This document shows positions 15,532 through 24,423 of a stretch of DNA of 64,000 nt, piece by piece (position 1 is the stretch's first letter; every line of letters begins with the position of its first letter). This DNA is from Armatimonadota bacterium (lineage in GTDB: Bacteria; Armatimonadota; Fimbriimonadia; Fimbriimonadales; Fimbriimonadaceae). The translations under genes were made by a program, and so were the position numbers. Under the pieces are notes generated by a model that had not been told where the DNA came from, did no database searches, and was given only the letters and a program-made list of their open reading frames with translations. The DNA lies in contig JAFDWU010000003.1 in NCBI GenBank assembly GCA_018268315.1, forward strand, positions 62,001-126,000, read 5' to 3'.

Positions 15532-16947
15532 GTGCTTGAAGCCTTCAAATCCCGCTTGGCAGAGCGCCGGTTGATACCGGAAGGTACGCGTGTGCTGGTT
15601 GGCTTCAGCGGCGGGCGCGATTCAACTTGCCTTGTGCACTTGATGAAGCATGCGGGCATTGATATGGTGGTGGCCCACCTGCACCACGGTCAGCGCCCGG
15701 AAGCCGAGCGGGAAATGCAGCTCTGCGAAGCGTTCTGTAAAGAGCTAGACGTGCCGTTCCTTTCTGGCCGCGCCGACGTGCCTCGAATTGCCGCTGAGCG
15801 CAAAATGGGCTTGGAAGAGGCGGGCAGGGAAGCCCGCTACGCGTTCTTCGAGCAAGCCGCCCATTCGATGCAGTGCGGCCTCATCGCCACCGCTCACACC
15901 TCGACCGACCACGTGGAGACGGTGCTGTTGTTCCTTGCTCGCGGGGCGGGGCTCTCGGGGTTATCGGGCATCGCAAGGAAGCGCGGCAATATCATCCGGC
16001 CACTGCTTGATTTCTCACGGGCAGACACCTTGGAATACTGCAGGGAGCACGGGCTGTGGTTTCACGATGACCCGGCAAACGAGGATATTTCGTTTACTCG
16101 CGCGCGGATTCGCCATCGCATCCTGCCCGAGTTCGAGTCGATTAACCCGGGTTTTGGCCGCGCGGTGATGCGCCTTTCGGAGCTGGTGAGGGAAGAAGAT
16201 GAATTCCTGGATGCCAGCGCCACCCACCTGCTTTCGCGTGCGGAAATTCCTTTAAACGGCGATTTGCGCTTCCTCACCATCAATTTGGAAGCGGCTTTTG
16301 ATTCGCACGTCCTGCGCTCGTCGGCGTCACTGCTGGTTCGCCGGGCATTGCGGCTGCTGGCGGAAGCGCTTGGCGCAAATCTGACTTTTGATCAAAGCCA
16401 ATCGATCATTGAGCGGCTTATGGCGGGCGAGAAGGGAAGCATCACTACGGAGGGCGGCGAAGTGGTTTTCGAGTGGGACGTGAGCCAGCTTCACGCACGA
16501 ACCGTCAGGGTTGAGGAAATCCTTCCAACCCGGCTCCCTTTACCGGGCGAGATTAGCAGCGAGGTTTTCGGCTGGCGTATCAATTTGATTCAAGGCGCCG
16601 GCAAGAAGCCAGGACCGCAGCGCGCTTCGCTAGAAGCGGTCATCGATCGCGAATTATTGCGCGGTCACTTGAGGGTGCGAAGCTGGAGCGCGGGCGATCA
16701 AATTCAGCCGCTTGGCTTCAATGGAACTAGAAAAGTCGCTGATTTGCTTTCCGAAGCGAAGCTCACGGAGGCTGCGCGCAAGCGGCTGCCGATACTTTGC
16801 GACGATGAGGGTCCTATCTGGGTCCCGAACATATGTCTCTCCCAGCGCGTTACAAGTAGTGAAGGCGGCGAAAGCTGGTTTACTGCTCAACTTCTGCCGA
16901 TTAACGGGCTGACTGGGCATAATATGGAAACCGCTGCCGATTATTAA
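15532..16947 (+). CDS. tilS: tRNA(Ile)-lysidine synthase
   Basis: Converts C34 of tRNA-Ile(CAU) to lysidine, so it reads AUA. The 471-residue product has the PP-loop SGGRDST near 29-35, HLHHGQRPEAERE, GLIATAHTSTDHVETVL, and RPLLDFSRADTLEYCREHGLWFHDDPANEDISFTRARIR split across the catalytic face, then a C-terminal domain with the typical RxxGDxxxPLGxxGxxKVxDL pattern (SWSAGDQIQPLGFNGTRKVADL). GTG start, possibly leaderless. Essential in most bacteria. Confidence 0.95.
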   Translation: MLEAFKSRLAERRLIPEGTRVLVGFSGGRDSTCLVHLMKHAGIDMVVAHLHHGQRPEAEREMQLCEAFCKELDVPFLSGRADVPRIAAERKMGLEEAGREARYAFFEQAAHSMQCGLIATAHTSTDHVETVLLFLARGAGLSGLSGIARKRGNIIRPLLDFSRADTLEYCREHGLWFHDDPANEDISFTRARIRHRILPEFESINPGFGRAVMRLSELVREEDEFLDASATHLLSRAEIPLNGDLRFLTINLEAAFDSHVLRSSASLLVRRALRLLAEALGANLTFDQSQSIIERLMAGEKGSITTEGGEVVFEWDVSQLHARTVRVEEILPTRLPLPGEISSEVFGWRINLIQGAGKKPGPQRASLEAVIDRELLRGHLRVRSWSAGDQIQPLGFNGTRKVADLLSEAKLTEAARKRLPILCDDEGPIWVPNICLSQRVTSSEGGESWFTAQLLPINGLTGHNMETAADY

Positions 16948-16999
16948 GCGTACCGATTCTTAGCGCTAGCGAGAATCGCGTAGGCTAGAGAGATAACGT

Positions 17000-18931
17000 T
17001 TGAGCAAGACCATCCGAACACTACTGCTATTTGTCACGATCATCGTGGCTTGCCTTGGGCTCATCACCCTCATCGGACCTTCGGGCCCGCTCTCGCAGGG
17101 AAGACCCAAGCAGCTCGCCGTTTCCGAAATCTATCAGCGAGTCGATTCCAATTCGATTGCTGAAGCGACCTGGTCCGGTACGACCCTTGAGGGCGAACTT
17201 AGGGATCACACCAAATTTGTTGCCGAGGTACCTGACGCCAATTCCAGCGCGGGCCAAGATCTTAGCCAGAAGCTGCGAGCCGGTGGGGTCAAGGTAACGC
17301 TGAAATCGCAAGGAATGGGCCCGAACCTGCCATCGATCATTTCGATGCTGGCGTTCCCGATCATCTTCTTCGTCATCTTCTACTTCTTCTTCCTGCGACC
17401 ACAAATGATGGGCGGCAACCAGGCTTTGAACTTCGGGCGCAGCCGCGCAAAGCGGGCGGGCGAGACGAATATCAAAGTCACCTTTGACGACGTCGCCGGT
17501 ATTGAGGAAGCCAAGCAAGAACTTTTCGAGATCGTCGACTTCCTGAAGAACACCAAGAAGTACACCGCGCTTGGCGCGAAGATTCCCAAGGGAATCCTTC
17601 TGACCGGCCCTCCCGGCGTTGGTAAGACTCATCTTGCAAGGGCGATTGCCGGCGAAGCGGGCGTACCGTTCTTCCACATCTCCGGTTCGGACTTCGTTGA
17701 AATGTTCGTCGGCGTTGGCGCGGCCCGTGTAAGAGATTTGTTCGAAACCGCCAAAGCTCATCGCCCAAGCCTTATCTTTATCGATGAAATCGACGCGGTC
17801 GGCCGCCAGCGTGGCGCAGGCCTCGGCGGCGGTCACGATGAGCGCGAGCAGACGCTTAACCAGCTTCTGGTTGAGATGGACGGCTTCGACCCCAACAGCG
17901 GCGTTATTCTCATCGCCGCAACGAACCGCCCCGACGTACTCGATCCGGCGATTCTTCGACCTGGCCGATTCGACCGCCAAATCGTAGTCGATCCGCCTGA
18001 CGCCGAGGGTCGAGAGCAGATTCTTCGCATTCACGCAAAGAACAAGCCGCTTGACGCGAGCATCGATCTTGGCGTGCTCGGCCGCAGGACTCCGGGATTC
18101 ACCGGCGCGGACCTTGCCAACATGCTGAACGAAGGCGCGCTACTTGCCGCCCGACGAGGTCACAGCCGAATTTCGCAGGATGATCTCGATGAAGCGCTCG
18201 ATCGCGTAATCGCAGGGCCGCAGAAGCGAAGCCGCGTTATCGACGAGCGTGAGCGAGAGCAGATTGCTTATCACGAGGCTGGCCACGCGGTGGTTGGAGA
18301 GTTGCTTACGAAAACGGATCGCGTCCACAAGGTCACTATCTTGCCGCGCGGACGTTCGCTTGGCGCAACCTGGCAGCTTCCGGATAAGGATAAGTATCTG
18401 GTGTCCAAAGATGAACTTTTGGAAGACATCACGGCGCTTCTTGGCGGAAGAGTTGCCGAAGAACTGGCCTACAACGACATGACGACCGGCGCGAGCAACG
18501 ACCTCGAGCGCGTTACCGCGATCGCCAGGGCAATGGTTTGCAACTACGGCATGAGCGAGAAGCTTGGAACGTTGGCGCTTGGTAGAAGCTCTCACAATCC
18601 GTTCCTTGGCAGAGATTTCAACGAAGAGCGTAATTACTCGGAGGACATCGCCCGGCAGATCGACGAAGAGATTCGCAGCATCGTCGATACCTGCTATCGC
18701 GATTGCAAGGAAATCCTGATCCAGAATCGCGAGAAGCTTGACGCGGTGGTCAAGGCCCTGCTTGAGCGTGAAACGCTCGGTAGGGAAGAGTTCCTTGCCG
18801 TTCTGAACGGAGAGCCAATGCCTGAGGCCAAGGTGAAAGCTGATTTCCCGAGCCCGGTTGCGGAGCCGCGTGAGACCGAATCGCAGTCGAAGCCGATTGT
18901 GCCACCTCGGTTCGAACCCGGCCCTGCATAA
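17000..18931 (+). CDS. ftsH: ATP-dependent membrane zinc metalloprotease FtsH
   Basis: Degrades misfolded membrane proteins and short-lived regulators. 643 residues: first span at 6-27, extracytoplasmic domain, second span at about 111-131 ([13 protein letters not shown]), AAA+ module with [22 protein letters not shown] and the pore-loop region [17 protein letters not shown], then the M41 protease with HEAGH at 425-429 and the third ligand in NDLERVT. TTG start at 17000; no clear ribosome binding site. Downstream of tilS as in many genomes (tilS-hpt-ftsH), here without hpt between. Confidence 0.96.
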   Translation: MSKTIRTLLLFVTIIVACLGLITLIGPSGPLSQGRPKQLAVSEIYQRVDSNSIAEATWSGTTLEGELRDHTKFVAEVPDANSSAGQDLSQKLRAGGVKVTLKSQGMGPNLPSIISMLAFPIIFFVIFYFFFLRPQMMGGNQALNFGRSRAKRAGETNIKVTFDDVAGIEEAKQELFEIVDFLKNTKKYTALGAKIPKGILLTGPPGVGKTHLARAIAGEAGVPFFHISGSDFVEMFVGVGAARVRDLFETAKAHRPSLIFIDEIDAVGRQRGAGLGGGHDEREQTLNQLLVEMDGFDPNSGVILIAATNRPDVLDPAILRPGRFDRQIVVDPPDAEGREQILRIHAKNKPLDASIDLGVLGRRTPGFTGADLANMLNEGALLAARRGHSRISQDDLDEALDRVIAGPQKRSRVIDEREREQIAYHEAGHAVVGELLTKTDRVHKVTILPRGRSLGATWQLPDKDKYLVSKDELLEDITALLGGRVAEELAYNDMTTGASNDLERVTAIARAMVCNYGMSEKLGTLALGRSSHNPFLGRDFNEERNYSEDIARQIDEEIRSIVDTCYRDCKEILIQNREKLDAVVKALLERETLGREEFLAVLNGEPMPEAKVKADFPSPVAEPRETESQSKPIVPPRFEPGPA

Positions 18932-19003
18932 AGCAAGAATCTTGTATCGTATCTGAACCTTCCCATATTCCGAAAAGGTCATCTATATGTCGGGTATTCG
19001 TTT

Positions 19004-19378
19004 ATGATACAATCCGCGCCAGGCATGCAAAGCTCCGCAGTAGAGGAGGCCTATCAGAAGGGCTTTGAGCTACGCCACGAAGGCAAATATCGGGAAGCAA
19101 AGGCGTTCTTTCAGCAGGCGCTCACCAGCGATCCGGGCCATTGGCAGTCTAAGTGGCAGTTAGGGCTAATACAGGGTTTCGAAGGCGACTTCGATGGCTC
19201 CCTTGAGTCATTGGGCAACCTCGCCAGCCAGTATCCACACAACACGCAAATTCTCTACGATTTGGCGATGACCCAGATGATGCTGGGTTACAACGATGAG
19301 GCCTGCGCGAACTTCCAGAGGATATTAGAACTCGAGCCCGGTCACGAGAACGCCCAGCGCCAACTCAAGTTTTTCTAG
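19004..19378 (+). CDS. tetratricopeptide repeat protein
   Basis: A 124-residue protein consisting of about three TPR motifs: EEAYQKGFELRHEGKYREA, WQSKWQLGLIQGFEGDFDGS and TQILYDLAMTQMMLGYNDEA. Such repeats mediate protein-protein contacts; partner unknown. The start at 19004 overlaps a TATGAT hexamer; an in-frame ATG at 19025 (MQSSAVEEAYQ), preceded by CCAGG, may be the real start. The stop overlaps the stop of the convergent thioesterase gene by four bases. Confidence 0.8.
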   Translation: MIQSAPGMQSSAVEEAYQKGFELRHEGKYREAKAFFQQALTSDPGHWQSKWQLGLIQGFEGDFDGSLESLGNLASQYPHNTQILYDLAMTQMMLGYNDEACANFQRILELEPGHENAQRQLKFF

Positions 19379-19920
19379 AGCAGGGAAGTCTGCTCAATCA
19401 GCGCATCCAGTCGGCTTTCATCCGCCTGCCGAATATCCGCCGCATGCTTTTCAAATTCTTGCCGCTGCACTCCGCGTAGCTCGCGACGCAGCTTGCCTTC
19501 GAGGAATCGAACCTTATCTTCCCGAGTTTCGCAAATCAGCCTCGGCACTTCGGTGGGCTTGCCGTCTTTATCAACTGCCACCATCGTGACCCGCGCCGTG
19601 TTCGTGTGCTGGCGGGTGCGCTTCAGCACGTCCTCCGCATAAACCTCGACGGTCACCTCCACGCTCGTGCGGCCCACGTAGGTGATGAGGCCGATGCATG
19701 TGACCAGGTTGCCCACATTCACCGCTTGGTGAAAGTCAACACGGTCGAAACTTGCGGTAACGCATATGGTTCCGGCGAAGCGAGACGACGTGGCGTAAGC
19801 GACAAGATCGAGCAGGGCAAGGATGCGACCGCCAAAAACGTTGCCAAGGAAGTTGGCATCATTGGGCGTCATCACCTCAGACATTTCGAGGCGTGTTTGG
19901 CTAACAGGTATGGCTTTCAT
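19375..19920 (-). CDS. acyl-CoA thioesterase, YciA/BFIT-like hotdog fold
   Basis: A 181-residue hot-dog protein. The core has EVMTPNDANFLGNVFGGRILALLDLVAYATS (catalytic N/D region), FDRVDFHQAVNVGNLVTC and VEVTVEVYAEDV, typical of the cytosolic acyl-CoA thioesterase family that includes YciA. The C-terminal 40 residues are charged and helical. It hydrolyses acyl-CoA to free acid and CoA; chain-length preference cannot be told. The ATG overlaps the stop of tpiA by four bases, so it belongs to the osmC-like/tpiA operon. Confidence 0.88.
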   Translation of the reverse strand: MKAIPVSQTRLEMSEVMTPNDANFLGNVFGGRILALLDLVAYATSSRFAGTICVTASFDRVDFHQAVNVGNLVTCIGLITYVGRTSVEVTVEVYAEDVLKRTRQHTNTARVTMVAVDKDGKPTEVPRLICETREDKVRFLEGKLRRELRGVQRQEFEKHAADIRQADESRLDALIEQTSLL

Positions 19921-20663
19921 GCCGACTCAATAATGCGCGCAAACTCGTCGGGAACAAGGCTGGCCCCGCCAACTAATCCGCCATCAATGCCGTCCTGAGC
20001 AAACAATTCAGCGGCGTTGCTTGCCTTTACGCTGCCGCCGTACAAGACCGCTTTCACCTGAGGCACCTCACTGCGGATGAATCGGCATACCCGCCCGGCT
20101 TCGTCAGAAGCGCAAGTGTTGCCGGTGCCGATCGCCCAGACAGGTTCATAGGCGACAACAACTTTGCTGGTATCGATGCCCGCTAACCCTTCCTTCAGCT
20201 GCTTGGCAATCGTGGCCTCCGTTGCGCCCGATTCTCGCTCGGCAAGTGTTTCGCCAACGCAGAGAATGGGCGTGATGCCGTTTGCCAGAAGCGCTTCCAT
20301 CTTCAGGCGGCAAGTCTCGTTCGTTTCCGAGAAGTAAGGAAGCTGCGAAGCCTCGATTTCCAGCTTGCCGAAGCGGCCCCTGGTTTCGCTGTGGCCAACG
20401 ATGCAGTACTCCACGCCAACTGCCGCAAGCATCGGAGCGCTTACTGACCCCGTAAAGGCGCCCGAGGGCTTCCAGAAGACGTCTTGCGCGCCAAGGCGTA
20501 TGTTTCTCGCCCCCGCTGCTTCTCGGAGCGGAGCGAGGCTTACAAACGAAGGGAAGAGGGCAACGGTCACGTCTTGGCGAGATACGTTGCCCAAAGCTGA
20601 CAGGAACGCCAACCCCTCTTCGGGGGTTAGGTTCATCTTCCAGTTGCCGGCAATGAGCTTCAA
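19917..20663 (-). CDS. tpiA: triosephosphate isomerase
   Basis: Interconverts dihydroxyacetone phosphate and glyceraldehyde 3-phosphate. 248 residues with all catalytic landmarks: GNWKMN at 6-11 (Asn/Lys), YCIVGHSETR with the electrophilic His, VAYEPVWAIGTG with the catalytic Glu, and phosphate-binding YGGSVK. It sits between osmC-like (two-base gap) and the thioesterase; the usual partners gapA and pgk are absent from the window. Confidence 0.96.
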   Translation of the reverse strand: MKLIAGNWKMNLTPEEGLAFLSALGNVSRQDVTVALFPSFVSLAPLREAAGARNIRLGAQDVFWKPSGAFTGSVSAPMLAAVGVEYCIVGHSETRGRFGKLEIEASQLPYFSETNETCRLKMEALLANGITPILCVGETLAERESGATEATIAKQLKEGLAGIDTSKVVVAYEPVWAIGTGNTCASDEAGRVCRFIRSEVPQVKAVLYGGSVKASNAAELFAQDGIDGGLVGGASLVPDEFARIIESA

Positions 20664-20665
20664 AG

Positions 20666-21124
20666 CTATGCCTTGGTGATCGTGGGTTCGACGACGACCT
20701 CAACCTTGCCGCGCACCGCGTTCGTGACGATGCAGTACAGGTCCGCCTTGTGGGCCATGTCTTCCGCTATCTTCAACTGCTCGTCGGTAGCGCTGGATTC
20801 AAGAACGATGCGAGGGGACAACGTCACCTTGGTGTACGTGAAGGAGGCGCCATTTTGTTCGACTTCGCCGGTGACCTCTGTGTTGATCTCCTGAACAGGA
20901 ATCTTTCGGTTTGAGGCGATGATTCCGAAGGTGATGGTGTAGCAGGCGCCGATTGCGCTTGTCAGTAATTCCTCTGGATTTGTAGCGCCGCCTTTGCCTT
21001 CAAATTCCGGCGGAACCGCGATGGGAATAGTGACTCCGCTATGGTGCGGGCGTAGGTTCCCGTCACCTTGGCGGCCACCCTGCCAGGATACGGTAACTGG
21101 ATAAGCGTGTGTCGTGATTGGCAT
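20666..21124 (-). CDS. OsmC/Ohr-family peroxiredoxin-like protein
   Basis: A 152-residue OsmC-fold protein; it keeps both family cysteines, C61 in SAIGACYTITF and C131 in KADLYCIVTNAV, used to reduce organic hydroperoxides. The N-terminus contains GVTIPIAVPPEFEGKGG, closer to the OsmC branch. The second motif reads YCIV rather than CPVS. First gene of the operon with tpiA and the thioesterase; its start lies close to the divergent hypothetical gene. Confidence 0.88.
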   Translation of the reverse strand: MPITTHAYPVTVSWQGGRQGDGNLRPHHSGVTIPIAVPPEFEGKGGATNPEELLTSAIGACYTITFGIIASNRKIPVQEINTEVTGEVEQNGASFTYTKVTLSPRIVLESSATDEQLKIAEDMAHKADLYCIVTNAVRGKVEVVVEPTITKA

Positions 21125-21204
21125 GCTTGAACTATATCCCGGGGAGGCTCTTGCCCGCTGTCAGAAGTGAGCAGGATCAAGAGGGGATCAGGGAAAATGC
21201 AAAC

Positions 21205-21507
21205 ATGATGACTCTGCATGGAGTGGACATCTATCTTTGGACTCCAACCATTCCCGAATTGCCCAAGACGTTTGGGCCCTTTACCCTCACCTTCATCTCG
21301 AACCGCGGAACGCGCGTAACCACGCCGCCATCGCCGCGAGTTGAGGTTCTTGACTGGCCGCAATGCCGCTTCCTTTCCGACGCGGAAGTCACCGACAAGG
21401 ACGTTGACGCTTTGATGAACCATCTGACTGGCCTCGGCTGGCGCTGGACCATGTGTCAGAAACTTTTCCGCAAGGAAGGAGCCGACCAGTTTTCGCAGCC
21501 TTATTAG
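21205..21507 (+). CDS. unknown small conserved-looking protein
   Basis: Not recognised. Start set at ATG 21205 (MMTLHGVDIYLWTP), because the longer frame from 21118 runs back over the divergent osmC-like start and has no coding character; the second ATG (21208) is equally possible. The 100-residue product has no signal peptide or membrane span; it contains GPFTLTFISNRGTRV and a C-terminal Trp/Cys pattern GLGWRWTMCQKLF. It precedes the isocitrate dehydrogenase-like gene by 31 bases and may share its message. Confidence 0.6.
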   Translation: MMTLHGVDIYLWTPTIPELPKTFGPFTLTFISNRGTRVTTPPSPRVEVLDWPQCRFLSDAEVTDKDVDALMNHLTGLGWRWTMCQKLFRKEGADQFSQPY

Positions 21508-21538
21508 GGCTCGCTCACAGATTTAGACAGGAATAAAA

Positions 21539-22540
21539 ATGGCACACAAAGTTTGTTTGATTCGAGGGGATGGAACCGGTCCCGAGCTAGTTTCCGCGGT
21601 TGAAACGATTCTGAATGCCGCCAAGGTGAACATCGACTGGATTGAGGTCGAAGCGGGTCTGAAGTGCGTCGAGGCGGGTAAGCCGATCGTTCCCGACGAG
21701 ACCATCGCAAAGATTGCTGAGGTTGGCGTCGGCCTGAAAGCGCCCATGACCACCCCGATTGGCAAGGGTTCGGTTTCGCCAAACGTCACTCTGCGCAAGA
21801 GGCTCGAGCTTTACGCATGCGTCCGCCCCGTGTTTTCACTGCCCGGCGTTGAGACCCCGTTCAAGAACTTGGACATCGTGATTTTCCGCGAGAACACCGA
21901 GGACCTTTACGCGCAGATCGAATACATGTGCACGGAAAAGGTGGCCCACAGCGTCAAGGTGATTTCCGAATCCGGAAGCGAGCGCATTATCCGCGCCGCT
22001 TTCGAGTACGCGAGGAAGAACGGCCGCAAGAAGGTGGTTGGCGTTCACAAAGCCAACATCATGAAGGTTGCCGACGGCATGTTCCTTCGTGTTTTCAAGA
22101 AGGTTGCTGAGGAGTATCCCGACATCGAGTCGTGGGACAACATCGTTGACAACCAGTGCATGCAGCTTGTCACTCGCTGGTCGATCTACGACATGCTGGT
22201 CACGCTGAACCTTTACGGCGACATCATGTCCGACCTCGCTGCCGGCATGATGGGCGGACTCGGCGTCGCGCCGGGCGCTAACTACGGCAAGGATTGCGCC
22301 TTGTTCGAAGCTGTGCATGGCTCCGCGCCGAAGTACACCGGCATGAACAAGGTCAACCCGACCGCGCTTCTGCTGAGCGCTACGATGATGCTTGAGCATC
22401 TGGGTGAGCACGATGCGAAGGCGAATGTCGAAGGCGCGCTGAAGGCAACGCTCATGAAGGGCGTCAAGACGTACGATCTTGGCGGCTCCGCCACGACGAG
22501 CGGCTTTGCTGAGGCAGTCGCCTCAGAAATGAAGGGCTAA
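21539..22540 (+). CDS. NAD-dependent isocitrate dehydrogenase / isopropylmalate dehydrogenase family
   Basis: A 333-residue beta-decarboxylating dehydrogenase. N-terminal GDGTGPE, substrate-binding SPNVTLRKRLELYACVRP, FRENTEDLYAQIE, the catalytic lysine/Tyr region and the metal-binding NLYGDIMSDLAAGMMGGLGVAPGAN, then FEAVHGSAPKYTG. The SPNVTLRK loop and RENTEDLYA favour isocitrate (NAD-IDH, Idh3-like) over isopropylmalate; homoisocitrate cannot be excluded. AGGAA precedes the ATG. It is not next to leucine or TCA genes. Confidence 0.88.
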   Translation: MAHKVCLIRGDGTGPELVSAVETILNAAKVNIDWIEVEAGLKCVEAGKPIVPDETIAKIAEVGVGLKAPMTTPIGKGSVSPNVTLRKRLELYACVRPVFSLPGVETPFKNLDIVIFRENTEDLYAQIEYMCTEKVAHSVKVISESGSERIIRAAFEYARKNGRKKVVGVHKANIMKVADGMFLRVFKKVAEEYPDIESWDNIVDNQCMQLVTRWSIYDMLVTLNLYGDIMSDLAAGMMGGLGVAPGANYGKDCALFEAVHGSAPKYTGMNKVNPTALLLSATMMLEHLGEHDAKANVEGALKATLMKGVKTYDLGGSATTSGFAEAVASEMKG

Positions 22541-22548
22541 GTTATCTC

Positions 22549-22573
22549 GAGTTTGCGCTTTGCGCGCAAACTC
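22549..22573 (+). terminator. hairpin after the dehydrogenase gene, terminator or operator
   Basis: GAGTTTGCG and CGCAAACTC form a nine-pair hairpin with a seven-base loop just past the stop. No U-tract follows directly, so it could equally be a binding site in front of the toxin-antitoxin genes. Confidence 0.45.
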
Positions 22574-22623
22574 GCTCATTTTCAACGTAGCATGGAATAA
22601 AATGATTATTACGTGCGGAGAAG

Positions 22624-22908
22624 ATGATGATTAAGGCGACCGGTATCGATTCGTTGACCAACTTCCAGAAGAACGCAAAGGCGTTCATTGCGGGTCTGGA
22701 GAAAACCAAGGAGCCAATGGTGCTCACCGTTAACGGCAAAGCGAAGCTCGTGGTTCAGGATGCAGAGGCGTATCAAGCAATGCTGGATGAGCTTGAGAGG
22801 AACCGCTTCCTTGATGCGGTGAGGCAGGGCTTGAAGGAATCCGATCAGGGCCTTGGTCGGCCGGCTAACGCCGTGTACGAGGAAATGAAAGCGAAATATG
22901 GCCTATGA
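22624..22908 (+). CDS. Phd/YefM-type antitoxin
   Basis: A 94-residue antitoxin-like protein: N-terminal Phd/YefM DNA-binding region (SLTNFQKNAKAFIAGLEKTKEPMVLTVNGKAKLVVQDAEAYQ) in which MVLTVNGKA and VVQDAEAYQ are diagnostic, followed by a helical C-terminal tail that should wrap the toxin. GGAG lies three bases before ATG 22624 and six before ATG 22627; the second is better spaced. It overlaps the toxin gene by 11 bases, the usual antitoxin-first order. Confidence 0.88.
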   Translation: MMIKATGIDSLTNFQKNAKAFIAGLEKTKEPMVLTVNGKAKLVVQDAEAYQAMLDELERNRFLDAVRQGLKESDQGLGRPANAVYEEMKAKYGL

Positions 22909-23212
22909 GGTCGTGGTCATGCCCTCGGCGGAGGCTGACCTGCTTGAGTATGCGGACTTCATCGCCGCGGATTCGCGGCAACAGGCCGCCAAGTGGCTTT
23001 CGAGAGCTTGGGAGATCATCTTTTCGCTGTCAGATAACCCCAGGAAGTTCGCTCTAATCGAGGAGGCGGAGGAACTGGGCGCCGAAATCAGGGATGTTCT
23101 TCATTACTCCCATCGGATTGTCTATCGGGTCAGAGAGGATGAACAAGTGGTGGAGATTCTGCGCGTCTATCACGGCGCGCGTAAACCAATTTCAAATCGT
23201 GATCTGCACTGA
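22898..23212 (+). CDS. RelE/ParE-family toxin
   Basis: A 104-residue toxin-like protein of the ParE/RelE fold: YEVVVMPSAEADLLEYADFIA, a helical middle, and the C-terminal HRIVYRVREDEQVVEILRVYHGARKP, the family strand pair ending in the H-x-R element. It is either a gyrase inhibitor (ParE) or a ribosome-dependent mRNA interferase (RelE); the sequence alone does not decide. Co-transcribed with the Phd-like antitoxin just upstream of the str operon. Confidence 0.88.
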   Translation: MAYEVVVMPSAEADLLEYADFIAADSRQQAAKWLSRAWEIIFSLSDNPRKFALIEEAEELGAEIRDVLHYSHRIVYRVREDEQVVEILRVYHGARKPISNRDLH

Positions 23213-23293
23213 CCATTGGCTGGCTGCGGCCCCAAACGAGAAAGCTCGAGCGGGAGTAGAACAGAGTAAGTTGCGGGAAGGTTCACCGAGGCA

Positions 23294-23323
23294 TTGACAA
23301 TCTACGGTGATCTATTCCATACT
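23294..23323 (+). promoter_or_regulatory. str-operon promoter
   Basis: Consensus TTGACA (23294-23299), 18-base spacer, CATACT (23318-23323). It would give a 5' leader of about 210 bases before rpsL. The 23213-23541 gap contains this promoter and the structured leader, no gene. Confidence 0.65.
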
Positions 23324-23428
23324 TTCTAGTCGCCAGGACGTGTCTTGGCAACTAGCACGCATAAGGGAGGTTCCGACTTTCACGACGGATATTCAGGTAT
23401 CGAAAACCGAGTCCAGGTGACATTTACG

Positions 23429-23460
23429 GCCCTCTTGCGATGCGCGCAAGTTGGGGCTTT
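23429..23460 (+). promoter_or_regulatory. structured leader of the str operon (possible attenuator)
   Basis: CTTGCG (23434-23439) pairs with CGCAAG (23445-23450) over a five-base loop; flanking GGCCC and GGGGC can extend it. A T-rich stretch (TTTTCTTTTGCTTCTTT) follows from about 23458. This resembles an intrinsic terminator inside the leader, which would allow attenuation or a ribosomal-protein feedback site. Confidence 0.45.
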
Positions 23461-23541
23461 TCTTTTGCTTCTTTGAAGTTCAAAACGAAGCAGGAAAGGG
23501 AAGCGCCGCAAGGAAAACGAAAAAGAATTAAAGAGGAATGA

Positions 23542-23934
23542 ATGCCAACCGTTAATCAATTGGTGCGAAAAGGGCGCAAGACGCCCAAAGTCAAGAGCAA
23601 GTCTCCGGCGTTGAAAGGAAACCCGTTCCGCCGCGGCGTTTGCACCATTGTGCGTACGATGACCCCGAAGAAGCCGAACTCGGCGCTTCGTAAGGTAGCT
23701 CGTGTCCGCTTAACTAGCGGAATCGAAGTTACCGCCTACATTCCCGGCATCGGCCACAACCTGCAGGAGCACTCAGTCGTGCTCGTACGCGGCGGCCGTG
23801 TCAAAGATCTTCCGGGCGTGCGATATCACATCGTTCGCGGAACTCAGCAGACTGTCGGTACCGCCAATCGAATGCAGGGCCGCAGCAAGTACGGCGCGAA
23901 GCGCCCCAAGGCAGCCGCTGGAGGTAAGAAGTAA
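23542..23934 (+). CDS. rpsL: 30S ribosomal protein S12
   Basis: 130 residues; decoding-centre protein. The conserved tracts are present: [34 protein letters not shown] and [28 protein letters not shown]. Lysine at the K-K-P-N position means the usual streptomycin-sensitive form. Strong AGAGGA before the ATG. The stop overlaps the rpsG ATG by one base (TAATG). Confidence 0.98.
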   Translation: MPTVNQLVRKGRKTPKVKSKSPALKGNPFRRGVCTIVRTMTPKKPNSALRKVARVRLTSGIEVTAYIPGIGHNLQEHSVVLVRGGRVKDLPGVRYHIVRGTQQTVGTANRMQGRSKYGAKRPKAAAGGKK

Positions 23935-24404
23935 TGCCACGAAAAGGTCAAGCTCCTAAGCGCGTCATTCTGCCCGACCCGGTTCACGGCTCGGAGATGA
24001 TGCAGCGTTTCATCAACCGCCTGATGCTGGATGGCAAGAAGGTTAAGGCTGAGCAGATTTTCTACAAGGCTCTTGAGCAGGCCGCAGAGAAGGCCGGCGA
24101 AGCGCCGATCGATTGTTTTGAGAAGGCTCTCATGAACGTCATGCCGCAGGTCGAAGTTCGACCGCGACGTGTCGGTGGCCAGACCTATCAGGTGCCTATG
24201 GACGTTCGGCCGGACCGCAAACGTACGCTTGCGTTGCGGTGGCTCGTCGGCAATTCGCGAAAGCGAAGCGGCAAGAGCATGGTCGATAAGCTCAGCGCCG
24301 AACTGCTCGACGCCTTTAACAACACGGGATCGAGCGTTAAGAAGAAGGAAGACACCCATCGAATGGCGGAAGCTAACAAGGCTTTCGCCCACTATAGATT
24401 TTAA
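23934..24404 (+). CDS. rpsG: 30S ribosomal protein S7
   Basis: 156 residues; binds 16S rRNA at the head of the small subunit and is the autogenous repressor of the str operon in E. coli. Motifs: [22 protein letters not shown]-type [33 protein letters not shown] and [12 protein letters not shown]. Overlaps rpsL by one base. Confidence 0.97.
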   Translation: MPRKGQAPKRVILPDPVHGSEMMQRFINRLMLDGKKVKAEQIFYKALEQAAEKAGEAPIDCFEKALMNVMPQVEVRPRRVGGQTYQVPMDVRPDRKRTLALRWLVGNSRKRSGKSMVDKLSAELLDAFNNTGSSVKKKEDTHRMAEANKAFAHYRF

Positions 24405-24423
24405 TTGAATTTGAGAGGACCCC

